A DNA stretch of 5,862 nucleotides from Nitrosopumilaceae archaeon (GTDB lineage Archaea; Thermoproteota; Nitrososphaeria; Nitrososphaerales; Nitrosopumilaceae): contig JAUYOQ010000276.1 in assembly GCA_030697975.1 (NCBI GenBank), positions 1 through 5,862 on the forward strand. The letters are read 5' to 3'. Positions 5,286 to 5,862 of the stretch are shown here, piece after piece. Numbering within the stretch: the stretch's first letter is position 1; every line of letters starts with the position of its first letter. Both the position numbers and the translations under genes were made by a program. The notes under the pieces were generated by a model. The model did not search any database and was not told the origin of the DNA. It saw only the letters and a program-made list of their open reading frames with translations.

Positions 5286-5862
5286 ATGAAAGCTATCGAT
5301 CCGCTAATTCATACAAAAATTGGGATTGCAACAACCTATGGGAAACCTTATTTCAAGTTTGTAAAGGCACTAAAAACACTAAACCTTCAATTTGATTCTC
5401 TTTTGCCAGAACAAATCACCACATATGACGGAAGCCTTGTTTTAACAACTACAAAGGAAAGTCCACAATCTTTTAGCAAACCGCTACTTTATGAAGAAAT
5501 TTGCGATAAAGACCCAACAGTAATTCATGGATTACTAGTCAAGGAGCTTGATTTAGGCCTTGAAAAAGACGAGCTTATAATTGGAATAGACCCAGGTCAC
5601 AGAATAGGGCTATCTGTATTTTACTATGGAAAAGAAATTGATAGCTCGATTTTTACCTCAGTTGATGAACTGGTCTTGCATGTAGTAAACATTCTTGCCG
5701 AGCTAAAGGCAAAAAGAAAGATAGTAAAGGTTGGAAACGGAAACATGGACATTGCAAGAAAAATAACCGAGATGCTGAATCTTCGATTTTGCTCTCACTT
5801 TGAGCTAGAGTTTGTAGATGAGCGCAAGACCACGCTTAAGATAAAAAACCAAAACCAGCGGG
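5286..5862 (+). CDS. RNase H-fold protein with RuvC/YqgF-like signature, 3' end beyond window
   Basis: The frame from ATG 5286 is open for 192 codons to the window edge, so the C-terminus is missing. Residues 98-118 read IIGIDPGHRIGLSVFYYGKEI, the first hairpin of RuvC/YqgF-type RNase H folds, with D102 in the position of the first catalytic acid. A helix (about 125-142) leads to KIVKVGNG (145-152), and VDERKTT (177-183) closely resembles the DERxT/S motif of YqgF/RuvX. Residues 1-95 form a separate N-terminal segment (IGIATTYGKPYFKFVKALK, then DGSLVLTTTKES) that I do not recognise. Known relatives of this fold are Holliday-junction resolvases and RNA or DNA nucleases, so a nucleic-acid processing role is inferred. 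Activity cannot be asserted because the last acidic residues would lie in or beyond the cut. The gene starts 72 bp after NAC, probably with its own leaderless transcript. Confidence 0.72.
   Translation, partial: MKAIDPLIHTKIGIATTYGKPYFKFVKALKTLNLQFDSLLPEQITTYDGSLVLTTTKESPQSFSKPLLYEEICDKDPTVIHGLLVKELDLGLEKDELIIGIDPGHRIGLSVFYYGKEIDSSIFTSVDELVLHVVNILAELKAKRKIVKVGNGNMDIARKITEMLNLRFCSHFELEFVDERKTTLKIKNQNQR

Noticed and set aside
1..5862. CRISPR array, tRNA/rRNA, insertion sequence, defence or toxin-antitoxin system
   Set aside because: No regularly spaced repeats, cloverleaf sequence, transposase, terminal inverted repeats or defence-type genes are visible; the window is nearly filled by assignable core genes.

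Overview
The window looks like part of the chromosome of an ammonia-oxidising thaumarchaeon (Nitrososphaerota, most likely a low-GC Nitrosopumilales member). The grounds are an archaeal-type NAC with a UBA tail, a standalone PUA protein coupled to it, a secreted protein with the Ig-like surface-protein architecture common in Thaumarchaeota, AT-rich DNA, and TATA-like elements about 26 bp upstream of start codons that lack Shine-Dalgarno sequences (apparently leaderless genes). The taxonomic placement is inference from gene style, not a database match.

Layout: (1) 1-875, minus strand: a small protein of unknown function (642-875) followed 15 nt later by a secreted, probably surface-anchored protein that runs off the left edge (1-626). 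Neither reading frame of the secreted gene is closed inside the window. (2) 876-1031: divergent intergenic region with two TATA candidates and a 9-bp inverted repeat. (3) 1032-4327: an amino-acid catabolic block, with an arginase/agmatinase-family ureohydrolase, a P5C (glutamate-semialdehyde) dehydrogenase 30 bp behind it on the plus strand, and a monofunctional proline dehydrogenase facing them on the minus strand and overlapping the dehydrogenase tail to tail by 19 bp. (4) 4328-4398: a compact divergent promoter region with two back-to-back TATA elements and an exact 10-bp direct repeat at the proline dehydrogenase start. (5) 4399-5213: PUA protein and NAC, an ATGA-overlapping pair. (6) 5286-right edge: the first 192 codons of an archaeal RNase H-fold protein with a RuvC/YqgF-like signature.

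How the genes work together: proline dehydrogenase oxidises proline to P5C and the aldehyde dehydrogenase oxidises P5C/glutamate semialdehyde to glutamate, so these two form a complete proline-to-glutamate route from separate polypeptides. The ureohydrolase could feed the same route (arginine to ornithine plus urea, with ornithine entering as proline or P5C), but its substrate cannot be fixed from sequence and its substrate loop is unusual. The PUA-NAC pair belongs to RNA/translation and nascent-chain handling and is unrelated to the catabolic block. No mobile element, CRISPR array, tRNA or rRNA is visible. Most of the window is ordinary core genome. The observations most worth following are the repeat-bearing proline dehydrogenase promoter, the divergent ureohydrolase loop and the two-domain RNase H-fold protein.
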